NCBI GenBank assembly: GCA_002733715.2
Contig: NVWQ02000045.1
Span: forward strand, 18,161-82,160
Direction of reading: 5' to 3'
DNA: 64,000 bases
Source of the DNA: Methylophaga sp.
GTDB lineage: Bacteria > Pseudomonadota > Gammaproteobacteria > Nitrosococcales > Methylophagaceae
Position 1 is the stretch's first letter. Each line of letters begins with the position of its first letter. Shown piece by piece: positions 1 to 8,806 of the stretch. Both the position numbers and the translations under genes were made by a program. Below the pieces are notes generated by a model, which was not told the origin of the DNA, did not search any database, and saw nothing but the letters and a program-made list of their open reading frames with translations.

Positions 1-579
1 TGAACGATCTGATGATGTGACAATGGCTGGATTAGTGCAATCGTTATATGAGCAACATTCTGCTAATCAAATTGACCTTGCTTATCAACAGCAGGCTACT
101 TACTGCCAATACTAATTTAGAAAATACGCTATTTGCTGAGCCTGTAAGTGTATCAGTAGGTGTTAAGCGTAAGCGAGGAAATAGTGGTGAAAGTTTCAAT
201 CACAGTTTAGGCTTGGGTGTTAGCTTTGCATTTGATGTTGTGTATCGGCAACCTGCCATAGCCAACGCTGCACCAGAAATTGCAGACGTTCAAGTAGCGA
301 GGCAAAGATTAGAAATAGAATTAAATTCAATACTAGCCACATCGTTACAAGATTTGGAATCAAAAAGACAGCAACTCCTATTAAAGAAAGAACACATAGA
401 TACAACTCAGCACCTTAAGCTTCAAAAGCGTGCTTTTGAGCTAGGTGAATTAGAATTAGTTGCCTTTCTAAAATAGTCAAAAATTAGCAGCAAAGAGTAT
501 TAGTCGTAAACAATTATTAGAAATTGAAATTAAGCGAGCAGTTACTACAATAAATAAGGTTTTGGGTGTTATTTTATGA
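1..579 (+). pseudogene. TolC/CzcC-type outer membrane efflux protein remnant, frameshifted
   Basis: TolC-like text is spread over more than one frame: ...MAGLVQSLYEQHSANQIDLAYQQQ, then GVKRKRGNSGESFNHSLGLGVSFAF, then SQKLAAKSISRKQLLEIEIKRAVTTINKVLGVIL* ending at 577-579. Confidence 0.65.
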
Positions 580-591
580 ATAATCTTTTAT

Positions 592-608
592 CTTAAGCAT
601 TACTTAAG
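592..608 (+). promoter_or_regulatory. PmrA-box-like direct repeat CTTAAG-CATTA-CTTAAG upstream of TATAAT (619-624)
   Basis: Exact 6+5+6 direct repeat overlapping the expected -35 of a TATAAT -10. Confidence 0.6.
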
Positions 609-668
609 ATTGACGCCCTATAATTTGCTTCATACCGTCCAATAACGATTTATTTAGTCGAGGATTTT

Positions 669-1370
669 ATGGAAGCTTTACAAATTCAAACAGGAGTAGG
701 CGTTACGTCGTTGCGTAAAGAGCGCTTATTACTTACACATATGCCAATACGATTTGATGCCGATCCTTCAGTAGAGAAAGTTGAAGTTGATGATTATGTA
801 AAACAACGTTTTGCAGAAGTATATAATGCAACGATTGATACGTTTGAGCCCTATATATTATCAACATCTAACGATAAAGGTATTTCTGCAACAATTGGTT
901 TTCAACCTGCAGCAACAAAAAAGCCTTTATTTTTAGAAAATTATTTAACATCAACAGTTGAGGAAACATTAGCTGTTGTTTTGAAGCAAGATGTTAAACG
1001 AGAACATATTGTTGAGGTGGGCAACCTTTCATCAAGTGATAAAGGGGGGGCTAGTCGAATTTTATTTATTTTAAGCGTAGCAATTTTGCATCAAGCAGAT
1101 TTTAAATGGGTTACTTTTACGGCAACTAATCAGGTGCAGCGATTATTGAGTAAGTTAAATTTAACAACTGTATCCATTTGTGAAGCTGATCCTACTGAGC
1201 TAACGGATAGAGGTGAGAGCTGGGGCAGTTATTATACCGATAGACCTCAAGTCGTAGTGGGTAATTTAAGTGATGCAATTGAACAGTTGAAGTGTCATAA
1301 AGTGATTAACTCGATTCTTGATAATTACCAAAACACGATCATTGCAGTGGCTAATCAGATAGCGCTGTAA
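669..1370 (+). CDS. Thermostable hemolysin-family protein (PF12261-like, GNAT-related)
   Basis: 233 aa; family-like text (LLTHMPIRFDADPSVEKVEVDDYVKQRFAEVYNATI, VGNLSSSDKGGASRILFILS). Confidence 0.7.
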   Translation: MEALQIQTGVGVTSLRKERLLLTHMPIRFDADPSVEKVEVDDYVKQRFAEVYNATIDTFEPYILSTSNDKGISATIGFQPAATKKPLFLENYLTSTVEETLAVVLKQDVKREHIVEVGNLSSSDKGGASRILFILSVAILHQADFKWVTFTATNQVQRLLSKLNLTTVSICEADPTELTDRGESWGSYYTDRPQVVVGNLSDAIEQLKCHKVINSILDNYQNTIIAVANQIAL

Positions 1371-2851
1371 TGACATTATTATGGACAAATATACAAGGAT
1401 TTCCCAAGACTCTTTCAGATGAGATTGCACTTGTTGGTGAAAATAAAAGCTATAGCTGGTCGCAATTAGAAAGTGAAGTAAATAAAGCATCGCAGCAGCT
1501 TAATTCTTTTCAACATCAAGTATTGGCATTGTATGAAGATAATAGCCCAGAATGGATTATCATTGATTTAGCATGTCGTTTAAACCAGATAATACTATTA
1601 CCATTACCCCATTTTTTTTCTGATAAACAATTAATTCATGCGATTAAAAAGGCGGGCGTTTCAGCTATTTTAGCGACAGACAATACTAGAGTGAGTGATA
1701 TTCTTAAAGATTTTTCTGTTGCTAAAAATAGCTTAATAATAGCGGGCCTAGAGCTAAGTGTGCTAAATCAACCAGCAGCACGGCTCCCTGAAAATACTAC
1801 AAAAATTACCTTCACATCAGGCTCAACAGGTCAGCCCAAAGGTGTTTGCCTTAGTAATGAGCAACAAATAGATGTAGCACAAGCTTTGCTTAAGGCTATC
1901 GATTTAGGTGCAACAAGGCATTTAAGCATCTTGCCATTTAGTACGCTATTAGAAAACATAGGTGGGATTTATGCACCACTATTAAGTGGTGGCAGTGTTA
2001 TCGCTTTACCCCAACAGACATTGGGGTTTAACGGTAGCAGCGGATTTGATTTGGCACAATTATTATCAACAATTTCCCGACATCAACCGCAGAGCATGAT
2101 TATGTTGCCTGAGCTATTAACGGCTATGGTTAGAGCAAGCGAACAGGGGTGGTCAGCACCTAAATCATTAAACTTCATTGCCGTAGGAGGTAGTAAAGTG
2201 TCGCCATCGTTATTACAAAAGGCACGGGATCTTGGATTGCCTGTCTATGAAGGTTATGGATTATCTGAATGTGGCTCCGTTGTTAGTCTCAATACTCCTA
2301 AAGCATCAACAATAGGTTCTATAGGCAAAGTACTGACTCACGTTAACGTGGCGATTGAAGATGATGAAATTGTGGTTTCAGGAAACCCTTTTTTGGGGTA
2401 CATTGGTTATGACAGTAATTGGTATGAATCGAAAGTATACACAGGCGATTTGGGGTTTATCGACGAGCAAGACTTTTTACATATTAAAGGCAGAAAAAAG
2501 AACTTACTCATTTCAAGTTTTGGCAGAAATATTAATCCAGAATGGGTTGAGAGTGAGCTACTGTCTGATGGAACATTACAGCATGCAGTACTATTTGGTG
2601 ATGCAAAGCCCTTTTGTATTGCGTTAATACAAACATATGATAGCAATATGACAGATGAAGATATTCAACAAAAAATTGATGAGCTTAATCATAACTTACC
2701 TAATTACGCCCATGTTAAATCATGGGCTAGGGTGTCAACTGCAATGACTACATCTAATGGCTTAATAACCTCAAATGGCCGTCCTGTTAGGAATAAAATA
2801 CAGCAACAATATAAATTACTTATTGAAGAATTATACAAAGGTGAAGAATAA
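1370..2851 (+). CDS. AMP-dependent acyl-CoA synthetase/ligase family protein
   Basis: Adenylation motifs ITFTSGSTGQPKGVCLS, YEGYGLSECG, YTGDLGFID, IKGRKKNLLISSFGRNINP. Confidence 0.9.
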   Translation: MTLLWTNIQGFPKTLSDEIALVGENKSYSWSQLESEVNKASQQLNSFQHQVLALYEDNSPEWIIIDLACRLNQIILLPLPHFFSDKQLIHAIKKAGVSAILATDNTRVSDILKDFSVAKNSLIIAGLELSVLNQPAARLPENTTKITFTSGSTGQPKGVCLSNEQQIDVAQALLKAIDLGATRHLSILPFSTLLENIGGIYAPLLSGGSVIALPQQTLGFNGSSGFDLAQLLSTISRHQPQSMIMLPELLTAMVRASEQGWSAPKSLNFIAVGGSKVSPSLLQKARDLGLPVYEGYGLSECGSVVSLNTPKASTIGSIGKVLTHVNVAIEDDEIVVSGNPFLGYIGYDSNWYESKVYTGDLGFIDEQDFLHIKGRKKNLLISSFGRNINPEWVESELLSDGTLQHAVLFGDAKPFCIALIQTYDSNMTDEDIQQKIDELNHNLPNYAHVKSWARVSTAMTTSNGLITSNGRPVRNKIQQQYKLLIEELYKGEE

Positions 2852-3501
2852 TGACATTTTTTGATCGATTGAAAACAGAAACAGAGGCTGCACAAGCTGA
2901 CTTATATACGGCCCCTCTTATTGAAAAAGGGCTAACAGGTGAAATTACGCTTGAAGAGTATATTGAGTTTCTAACGCAAGCGTATCATCATGTTAAACAT
3001 ACCACACCGCTATTGATGGCCGTAGGTGCTAGATTGCCTGAAGAAAAAGAATGGTTACGTAATGCTGTGGCAGAATATATTGAAGAAGAGTTAGGTCATC
3101 AAGAGTGGATATTAAATGATATTGCCGCCTGTGGCGTTGATAAAGAAGCTGTTCGCCGTAGCCAGCCAGCGCCTGAGACCGAATTGATGGTAGCTTATGC
3201 ATACGATACGGTTAATCGCGTTAATCCACTTGGTTTTTTTGGTATGGTGCATGTATTAGAAGGCACGAGTATTGCTACAGCAGATGCTGCTGCAGCCGGT
3301 GTACAAAAAGCAACAGGCCTACCAAACGAGGCATTTAGTTATTTACGTTCTCATGGCGCTTTAGATTTAGAACATGTTAAATTCTTCGAAGGCCTGATGA
3401 ATCAAATTACTGATAAAGATGAGCAAGATTTGATAATTCACTGTGCAAAAATGGTTTATCGACTTTATGGTGATGTATTTCGCAGCGTTACGGCCCACTA
3501 A
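2851..3501 (+). CDS. Heme-oxygenase-like / TenA-type iron-containing oxidase
   Basis: 216 aa helical protein with EEELGHQEWILND and HGALDLEH (HxxxDxxH) motifs. Confidence 0.75.
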   Translation: MTFFDRLKTETEAAQADLYTAPLIEKGLTGEITLEEYIEFLTQAYHHVKHTTPLLMAVGARLPEEKEWLRNAVAEYIEEELGHQEWILNDIAACGVDKEAVRRSQPAPETELMVAYAYDTVNRVNPLGFFGMVHVLEGTSIATADAAAAGVQKATGLPNEAFSYLRSHGALDLEHVKFFEGLMNQITDKDEQDLIIHCAKMVYRLYGDVFRSVTAH

Positions 3502-3524
3502 ACCAGATCAGCTTAGGAAACGAT

Positions 3525-4304
3525 ATGATTGCAAATAAAACGATAGTATTAACAGGTTCTAATGGTGGCATAGGCTCTGAAATAGCGAAGAAATTAGCTG
3601 AAGAAGGGGCAACGTTAGTATTGGTCGGGCTTGATAAAGATGATCTGGAACAACAGTTGAAATCGCTGACAGGGTCTCATCATGCCATACCTGCTGATAT
3701 TAGTATGGAACAAGGCCGCCAAGCTATTTTTGATTATTGTGATTCTTTAGCTAATGGCATTGATATGCTTATTAACAATGCTGGCATAGGTCAATTTTCT
3801 TTGTTTTCAGAGACAAGCAGTGAGCTCATTGCAAAAATTATTGGCATTAATTTAACAAGTACTATGTTATTAACACAAGCGCTATTGCCGTTATTACAAC
3901 ACCGTTCTGAAGCAAACATTGTTAATATGGGGTCTATTTTTGGCAGTATCGGCTTTCCTGCTTCCACGGTTTATTGTGCCAGTAAGTTTGGAATTAAAGG
4001 CTTTTCTGAAGCATTAAGTAGAGAGTTAGCAGATACATCTGTATCAGTATCTTATTTTGCTCCCCGTGCGACCAAAACAGCCATAAATTCAGTACAAGTA
4101 GAAAAAATGAACGATGAACTAGGTACTAAAATGGATAGTCCTGAGCAAGTCGCATCTGCCTTTGTTGATTTTCTTAAAAAACGACAAAGTAGATTTTATA
4201 TGGGGTGGCCAGAAAAATTATTTGTCAGAATTAACAGTATACTACCCAGTATTGTTGATAAATCAATTATAAAACAGCTACCCATTATTAAACGTTATTT
4301 ATAA
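3525..4304 (+). CDS. Short-chain dehydrogenase/reductase (SDR)
   Basis: TGSNGGIG nucleotide-binding motif, NNAG, YCASK catalytic motif. Confidence 0.92.
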   Translation: MIANKTIVLTGSNGGIGSEIAKKLAEEGATLVLVGLDKDDLEQQLKSLTGSHHAIPADISMEQGRQAIFDYCDSLANGIDMLINNAGIGQFSLFSETSSELIAKIIGINLTSTMLLTQALLPLLQHRSEANIVNMGSIFGSIGFPASTVYCASKFGIKGFSEALSRELADTSVSVSYFAPRATKTAINSVQVEKMNDELGTKMDSPEQVASAFVDFLKKRQSRFYMGWPEKLFVRINSILPSIVDKSIIKQLPIIKRYL

Positions 4305-4315
4305 CAGGAGATACC

Positions 4316-4978
4316 ATGAAATTATTAATTGCATTTATATCGATCGCTTTATTGTCCATATCCGTTGCTCATGCAGATATGACGCCAGAAATAATAAAGC
4401 TTCAACAGGAATGGGCGAAAGCAAATTATTCTATAGAAGGTGATGAGCAGAAGAAGGCTTTTGAAACACTCATTGAGCGAGCAAATAGAGTTGTGGAATC
4501 AAACCCTGAATCAGCAGAAGCCTTGATCTGGAGTGGTATTATAAATTCAACCTATGCCGGTGTGAAAGGTGGTTTGGGCGCAATGAAATATGCGAAAGCA
4601 TCAAAAGCTGATTTAGAAAAAGCAATAAGTTTGAACGGCGATGCTTTATCTGGCTCTGCTTATATGAGTTTGGGAATACTTTATTTTAAAGTGCCAGGCT
4701 GGCCAATTGGGTTTGGTGATGATGATAAAGCCCTTGAATTATTAGATAAAGCGTTAGCGCTTAGCCCTGAAGGCATTGATAGTAATTATTTTTATGCCGA
4801 TTTTCTTGTTGAGCAAGGTAAATACAAACAAGCAGAACAGCACTTGCTAAAAGCTCAGCAGGCTTCAGTACGTCCTACTCGCCCTCTGGCGGATAAAGGT
4901 AGACAACAAGAAATTGCAGTATTATTAGCCAAAGTACAACAAAAATCACAAGAAAAAGAAGGTAACAAACCTTTTTAA
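4316..4978 (+). CDS. Exported TPR-repeat protein
   Basis: N-terminal signal peptide and TPR-like helical repeats. Confidence 0.6.
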   Translation: MKLLIAFISIALLSISVAHADMTPEIIKLQQEWAKANYSIEGDEQKKAFETLIERANRVVESNPESAEALIWSGIINSTYAGVKGGLGAMKYAKASKADLEKAISLNGDALSGSAYMSLGILYFKVPGWPIGFGDDDKALELLDKALALSPEGIDSNYFYADFLVEQGKYKQAEQHLLKAQQASVRPTRPLADKGRQQEIAVLLAKVQQKSQEKEGNKPF

Positions 4979-5006
4979 TTAATAAAGGTGTCCTTAGGTA
5001 AAGACC

Positions 5007-5666
5007 ATGCAAATATTATTTATTGAAGATGATATGGCCTTAGCCGATGCATTAACGGAATCCCTACAATATGAAGGTTTTGTCGTTAATCATTTGGCAA
5101 AAGGTGAGTTAGCAATAAATTCGATTAAGACCGAGTTGCCGGATATTGTGATCCTTGATTTAGGCCTTCCTGATATCGATGGTACAGAGGTATTAAAAGC
5201 CATTCGAAAACTAAGCGCCGATTTGCCTGTGTTAATTTTAACGGCACGTGCGGCAATAGAAGACAAGGTAAATGGCCTTGACCTTGGCGCCGATGACTAT
5301 TTAGCTAAACCCTTTGAAGTGGATGAATTGTTAGCAAGATTACGTGTTTTTGAACGGCGTGCCAGTACATCTAAGCATGCCGGATTAACTATTGGTGATG
5401 TCACTATAGATGGTGTAAGTCACCAAGTTACAATTGAAAATTCGATAATTGAACTGTCACGCCGCGAGTTTATGGTGTTAAAAGCTTTAATGGAAAATGC
5501 AGGTCGAGTGCAAACACGAGGTAGCTTAGAATCTAAACTCTATAGTTGGGGGGAAGAAGTAGCAAGCAACACCATAGAGGTACATATTCATCATTTACGA
5601 AAGAAGTTGCCTAAAGATTTTATTCAAACATTGCGCGGTATCGGTTATATTGTCAAACTAACATGA
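5007..5666 (+). CDS. OmpR/PmrA/QseB-type response regulator
   Basis: Receiver (ILFIEDD, VILDLGLPDIDG, GADDYLAKPF) plus winged-helix C-terminus (IEVHIHHLRKKL, LRGIGYIV). Confidence 0.93.
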   Translation: MQILFIEDDMALADALTESLQYEGFVVNHLAKGELAINSIKTELPDIVILDLGLPDIDGTEVLKAIRKLSADLPVLILTARAAIEDKVNGLDLGADDYLAKPFEVDELLARLRVFERRASTSKHAGLTIGDVTIDGVSHQVTIENSIIELSRREFMVLKALMENAGRVQTRGSLESKLYSWGEEVASNTIEVHIHHLRKKLPKDFIQTLRGIGYIVKLT

Positions 5667-6994
5667 AATCAATTCGCACATATTTACTGTTTTCATTATT
5701 AGCCATCATCACATTAGTTACGTTTTTTTCTGTGCTTCATGGTTATCAATCAAGCATAGCTAAAGCCGAACAATTATTTGATGAACGGTTACAGCATTTA
5801 GCTGAAATCATTGCCATTACTAATCAAGACCGTGAGCCAAGACAAGAGGATAGTAGTGCACATTCATCAAGTGTGTTTTTTGAAATTTGGTCAAGCGAAC
5901 TCGATTTGTTGGTTTATTCACATAATGCACCTATGGAGTTTTTGACGAGTACGGAGAATAAAGAAAGTTTTAAAAACGTAAATTTTAATGGATATCGTTG
6001 GCGATCATTTACTTTGTATGATCAACGATTAGATCGATGGATCGTTACAGGTGAACGAATAGATATTCGCTATGGTCTTGCTGAGAATATAGTCACGGCA
6101 TCAATCATTCCTATTGTATTAGCGATCCCTATTGCCGGTTTTATTATTTGGTGGGCAATAGGGCTTGGACTAAAACCGTTGAAAACACTGGCGATACAAT
6201 TAAGCAATAAAGAAGCCGATGACTTGAGCGCAGTGGCACTCAACGAATCGCCGCAAGAATTGACACAGTTAGTGACAACAATTAATGCATTGCTACGCCG
6301 TCTTACCAGTGCCTTTTTGCGGGAACAACGATTTTCAGCTGATGCAGCTCACGAACTTCGTACACCTATCAGTGCCTTAAAGGTACAGATCCACAATTTA
6401 CAACAAAAGAACAAATATGATGAAAATGAGCTAAAACCTTTAGCCGCTGGTATTGAACGAATGGCCTATGTTATAGAGCAAATTTTATCCCTTTATCGCC
6501 ATTCACCTGAGCAAGGGTTAGTTCAGAAAACCAAGGTTGATTTATGTGCCATTGCACAGCAGGTTATAGCAGGTAATTATGAGTCTTTTTCGGAAAAGAA
6601 TCAGAATATCAGTTTAAATAGTGAATCGGATTTTATGTTGCAAGCCAATACTTTTGCCATAGAAACATTAATACATAACTTAGTGATGAATGCCTCTAAA
6701 TACACGCATGAACAAGGTGATATTTTACTAACAATCAGAAACGCCGATAGTGTAATCCAACTTGTCGTTGAAGACTCCGGTATAGGGATCCCTGAAACAG
6801 AGCTTGATCGTGTCTTTGAACGTTTTTACCGTGTTGCGGGTGATCGACATGCTTCTGGAATGCTTGGCTGTGGCTTAGGCTTGGCTATTGTCAAACACAT
6901 TGTTGACTTACATGGGGCTAAAATTAAACTGGAACAGTCGGTAGAATTAGGTGGCCTAAAAGTGATTATTGATTTTCCTAGAGATGAGATATAG
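5663..6994 (+). CDS. Sensor histidine kinase
   Basis: H-box FSADAAHELRTPISALK, N-box, G-boxes (DSGIGIPE, GCGLGLAIV); overlaps the RR by 4 bp. Confidence 0.93.
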   Translation: MKSIRTYLLFSLLAIITLVTFFSVLHGYQSSIAKAEQLFDERLQHLAEIIAITNQDREPRQEDSSAHSSSVFFEIWSSELDLLVYSHNAPMEFLTSTENKESFKNVNFNGYRWRSFTLYDQRLDRWIVTGERIDIRYGLAENIVTASIIPIVLAIPIAGFIIWWAIGLGLKPLKTLAIQLSNKEADDLSAVALNESPQELTQLVTTINALLRRLTSAFLREQRFSADAAHELRTPISALKVQIHNLQQKNKYDENELKPLAAGIERMAYVIEQILSLYRHSPEQGLVQKTKVDLCAIAQQVIAGNYESFSEKNQNISLNSESDFMLQANTFAIETLIHNLVMNASKYTHEQGDILLTIRNADSVIQLVVEDSGIGIPETELDRVFERFYRVAGDRHASGMLGCGLGLAIVKHIVDLHGAKIKLEQSVELGGLKVIIDFPRDEI

Positions 6995-7324
6995 ATGAGT
7001 TATTATATTCGTTATTTTGCATTTTTGTGCTTACTAATTACGGCTAGCGTGAGTGCGGCAACGCCCATTATTGAAATAGAGATCCGTGATCATTTATTTT
7101 ATCCATCTGAAGTAGAGGTTCCCATCGACACGAAAGTAAAACTGATTATCATTAATCAAGATCCGACAGCAGAAGAATTTGAAAGTTATGAATTAAACCG
7201 AGAAAAAGTGATACCGGGCATGAGTAAAGGGATTATTTTCATTGGTCCGTTACCCGCAGGTGAATACCCTTTCTTTGGAGAGTTCTTTCCAAAAACGGCT
7301 CAAGGCAAGGTGATCGTGAAATGA
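6995..7324 (+). CDS. Cupredoxin-like periplasmic protein
   Basis: Signal peptide plus cupredoxin-like core (IEIEIRDHLFYPSEVEVPIDTKVKLIIINQDPTAEEF...PAGEYPFFGEF). Confidence 0.7.
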   Translation: MSYYIRYFAFLCLLITASVSAATPIIEIEIRDHLFYPSEVEVPIDTKVKLIIINQDPTAEEFESYELNREKVIPGMSKGIIFIGPLPAGEYPFFGEFFPKTAQGKVIVK

Positions 7325-7334
7325 GCCAAAAACC

Positions 7335-8111
7335 ATGCTAATTAATTCTGTCATTCTGATTTTACGTGAAGTGCTGGAAGCTGCACTGATAGTGAGTGTG
7401 TTTCTAGCATTAAGCCAAAAATTACAGCTATCAAAACGTTGGTTAATGCCCGCGCTGTTATTCGGTTTTGCGACTGCAGCGATTTACGCACTTAACATTC
7501 AAGTAATCTCGCAGGCATTTGAAGGTGTAGGGCAAGAAATAGTCAATGCCAGTCTTCAAGTAGTGATTTTTGGCTGTATTGCTTTATTTGTTTTTTTTAT
7601 AAAAAATGCTCAGAATCATAAACGAATCGCCTTTATCATGATGTGTTGTGTCTCGATGGCGGTTACACGAGAAGGAGCTGAAATAATAATTTACATTCAA
7701 GGGTTGATCGCAATACCTGAACTTAGGTCTCCAGTGCTGATTGGTAGTATTATTGGTGCGGGAATTGGTATAAGTGCGGGGGTTTTTTTCTATTATTTAA
7801 TTGCAAGCCTTAGCTTTAAAAATGGCTTACGATTAGGTTTGTTTTTATTAATACTGATTGCCGGCGGGATGATTATGCAAGCCTCCCAGCTACTTATTCA
7901 GGCAGATTTAATTAGCAGTCAACAAGCACTATGGAATAGTTCATCATTCCTTAATGAACGGTCGCTTACAGGTCAGTTACTTTATGCCTTGATTGGTTAT
8001 GAGGCAACGCCTGCACCGATACAAGTTTACATGTATATATGTAGCCTATTTATTATGATTACTTTAACGGTTAGAACACTAAATCATTTTAAACAAAGAG
8101 AAATAATATGA
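7335..8111 (+). CDS. FTR1-family high-affinity iron permease
   Basis: REVLEAALIV and TREGAEIIIY match REGxE-type motifs in a multi-TM protein. Confidence 0.85.
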   Translation: MLINSVILILREVLEAALIVSVFLALSQKLQLSKRWLMPALLFGFATAAIYALNIQVISQAFEGVGQEIVNASLQVVIFGCIALFVFFIKNAQNHKRIAFIMMCCVSMAVTREGAEIIIYIQGLIAIPELRSPVLIGSIIGAGIGISAGVFFYYLIASLSFKNGLRLGLFLLILIAGGMIMQASQLLIQADLISSQQALWNSSSFLNERSLTGQLLYALIGYEATPAPIQVYMYICSLFIMITLTVRTLNHFKQREII

Positions 8112-8791
8112 ATCGGGTAAAGTGTTTTTTGTTACTCTGTATTTTTCCTGGCATTGTATTGGCAGATAGCAGTGCGGTTGATAAGATCTATCATCCTTAT
8201 GTGCAACCACTTGAGCACGAAATTGAATACAGAACTATTTCAGCATCTGACGAAATGACTTATCGTTTAGGGCTTGGGAAATCTTTCTCAGATCGATTGT
8301 TTGTAGAATTATATTTAACAGGCAGCAATAGTAAGCGGGATGATATCGATGTTGATGGCTACGAGGTTGAAGCTAAATGGCAACTTACAGAACAAGGCGA
8401 ATATTTTGCTGATTGGGGCATTATCGTTGAGCTTGAAAAACAAAGAAATATTGCAGCATGGGAAATATCAACAGGATTACTTGTTGAAAAAGAGTGGGGG
8501 AAATGGATAGGAACCGCTAATTTATGGGGTATTTATGAATGGGGAGATAGACCGAATGATGAATTTGAATCTATTTTAGCGCTTCAAGCCCGCTATCGCT
8601 ATTCGCGTTTTTTTGAGCCTGCAATAGAGCTTTATAGCGGTGAGCAGACCCGCGGAATAGGCCCCGTTGCATTAGGTGAATTACGCTTTGGAAAAGGTAG
8701 AAAATTAAAGTGGGAAGTAGGAGCAATTATCGGTCTTGATGCCAAAACCCCTGATACCACATGGCGATTTTTAACAGAATTTGAATTTTAA
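8108..8791 (+). CDS. Predicted beta-barrel outer membrane protein, unknown function
   Basis: Signal peptide, alternating amphipathic beta text, terminal FLTEFEF; overlaps the FTR1 stop. Confidence 0.5.
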   Translation: MNRVKCFLLLCIFPGIVLADSSAVDKIYHPYVQPLEHEIEYRTISASDEMTYRLGLGKSFSDRLFVELYLTGSNSKRDDIDVDGYEVEAKWQLTEQGEYFADWGIIVELEKQRNIAAWEISTGLLVEKEWGKWIGTANLWGIYEWGDRPNDEFESILALQARYRYSRFFEPAIELYSGEQTRGIGPVALGELRFGKGRKLKWEVGAIIGLDAKTPDTTWRFLTEFEF

Positions 8792-8806
8792 TTATTTTAA
8801 GTAGGG

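Noticed and set aside
220-405. Numerous antisense or overlapping short ORFs in the supplied track (this one and similar)
   Set aside because: They overlap well-supported genes and show no family-like sequence.
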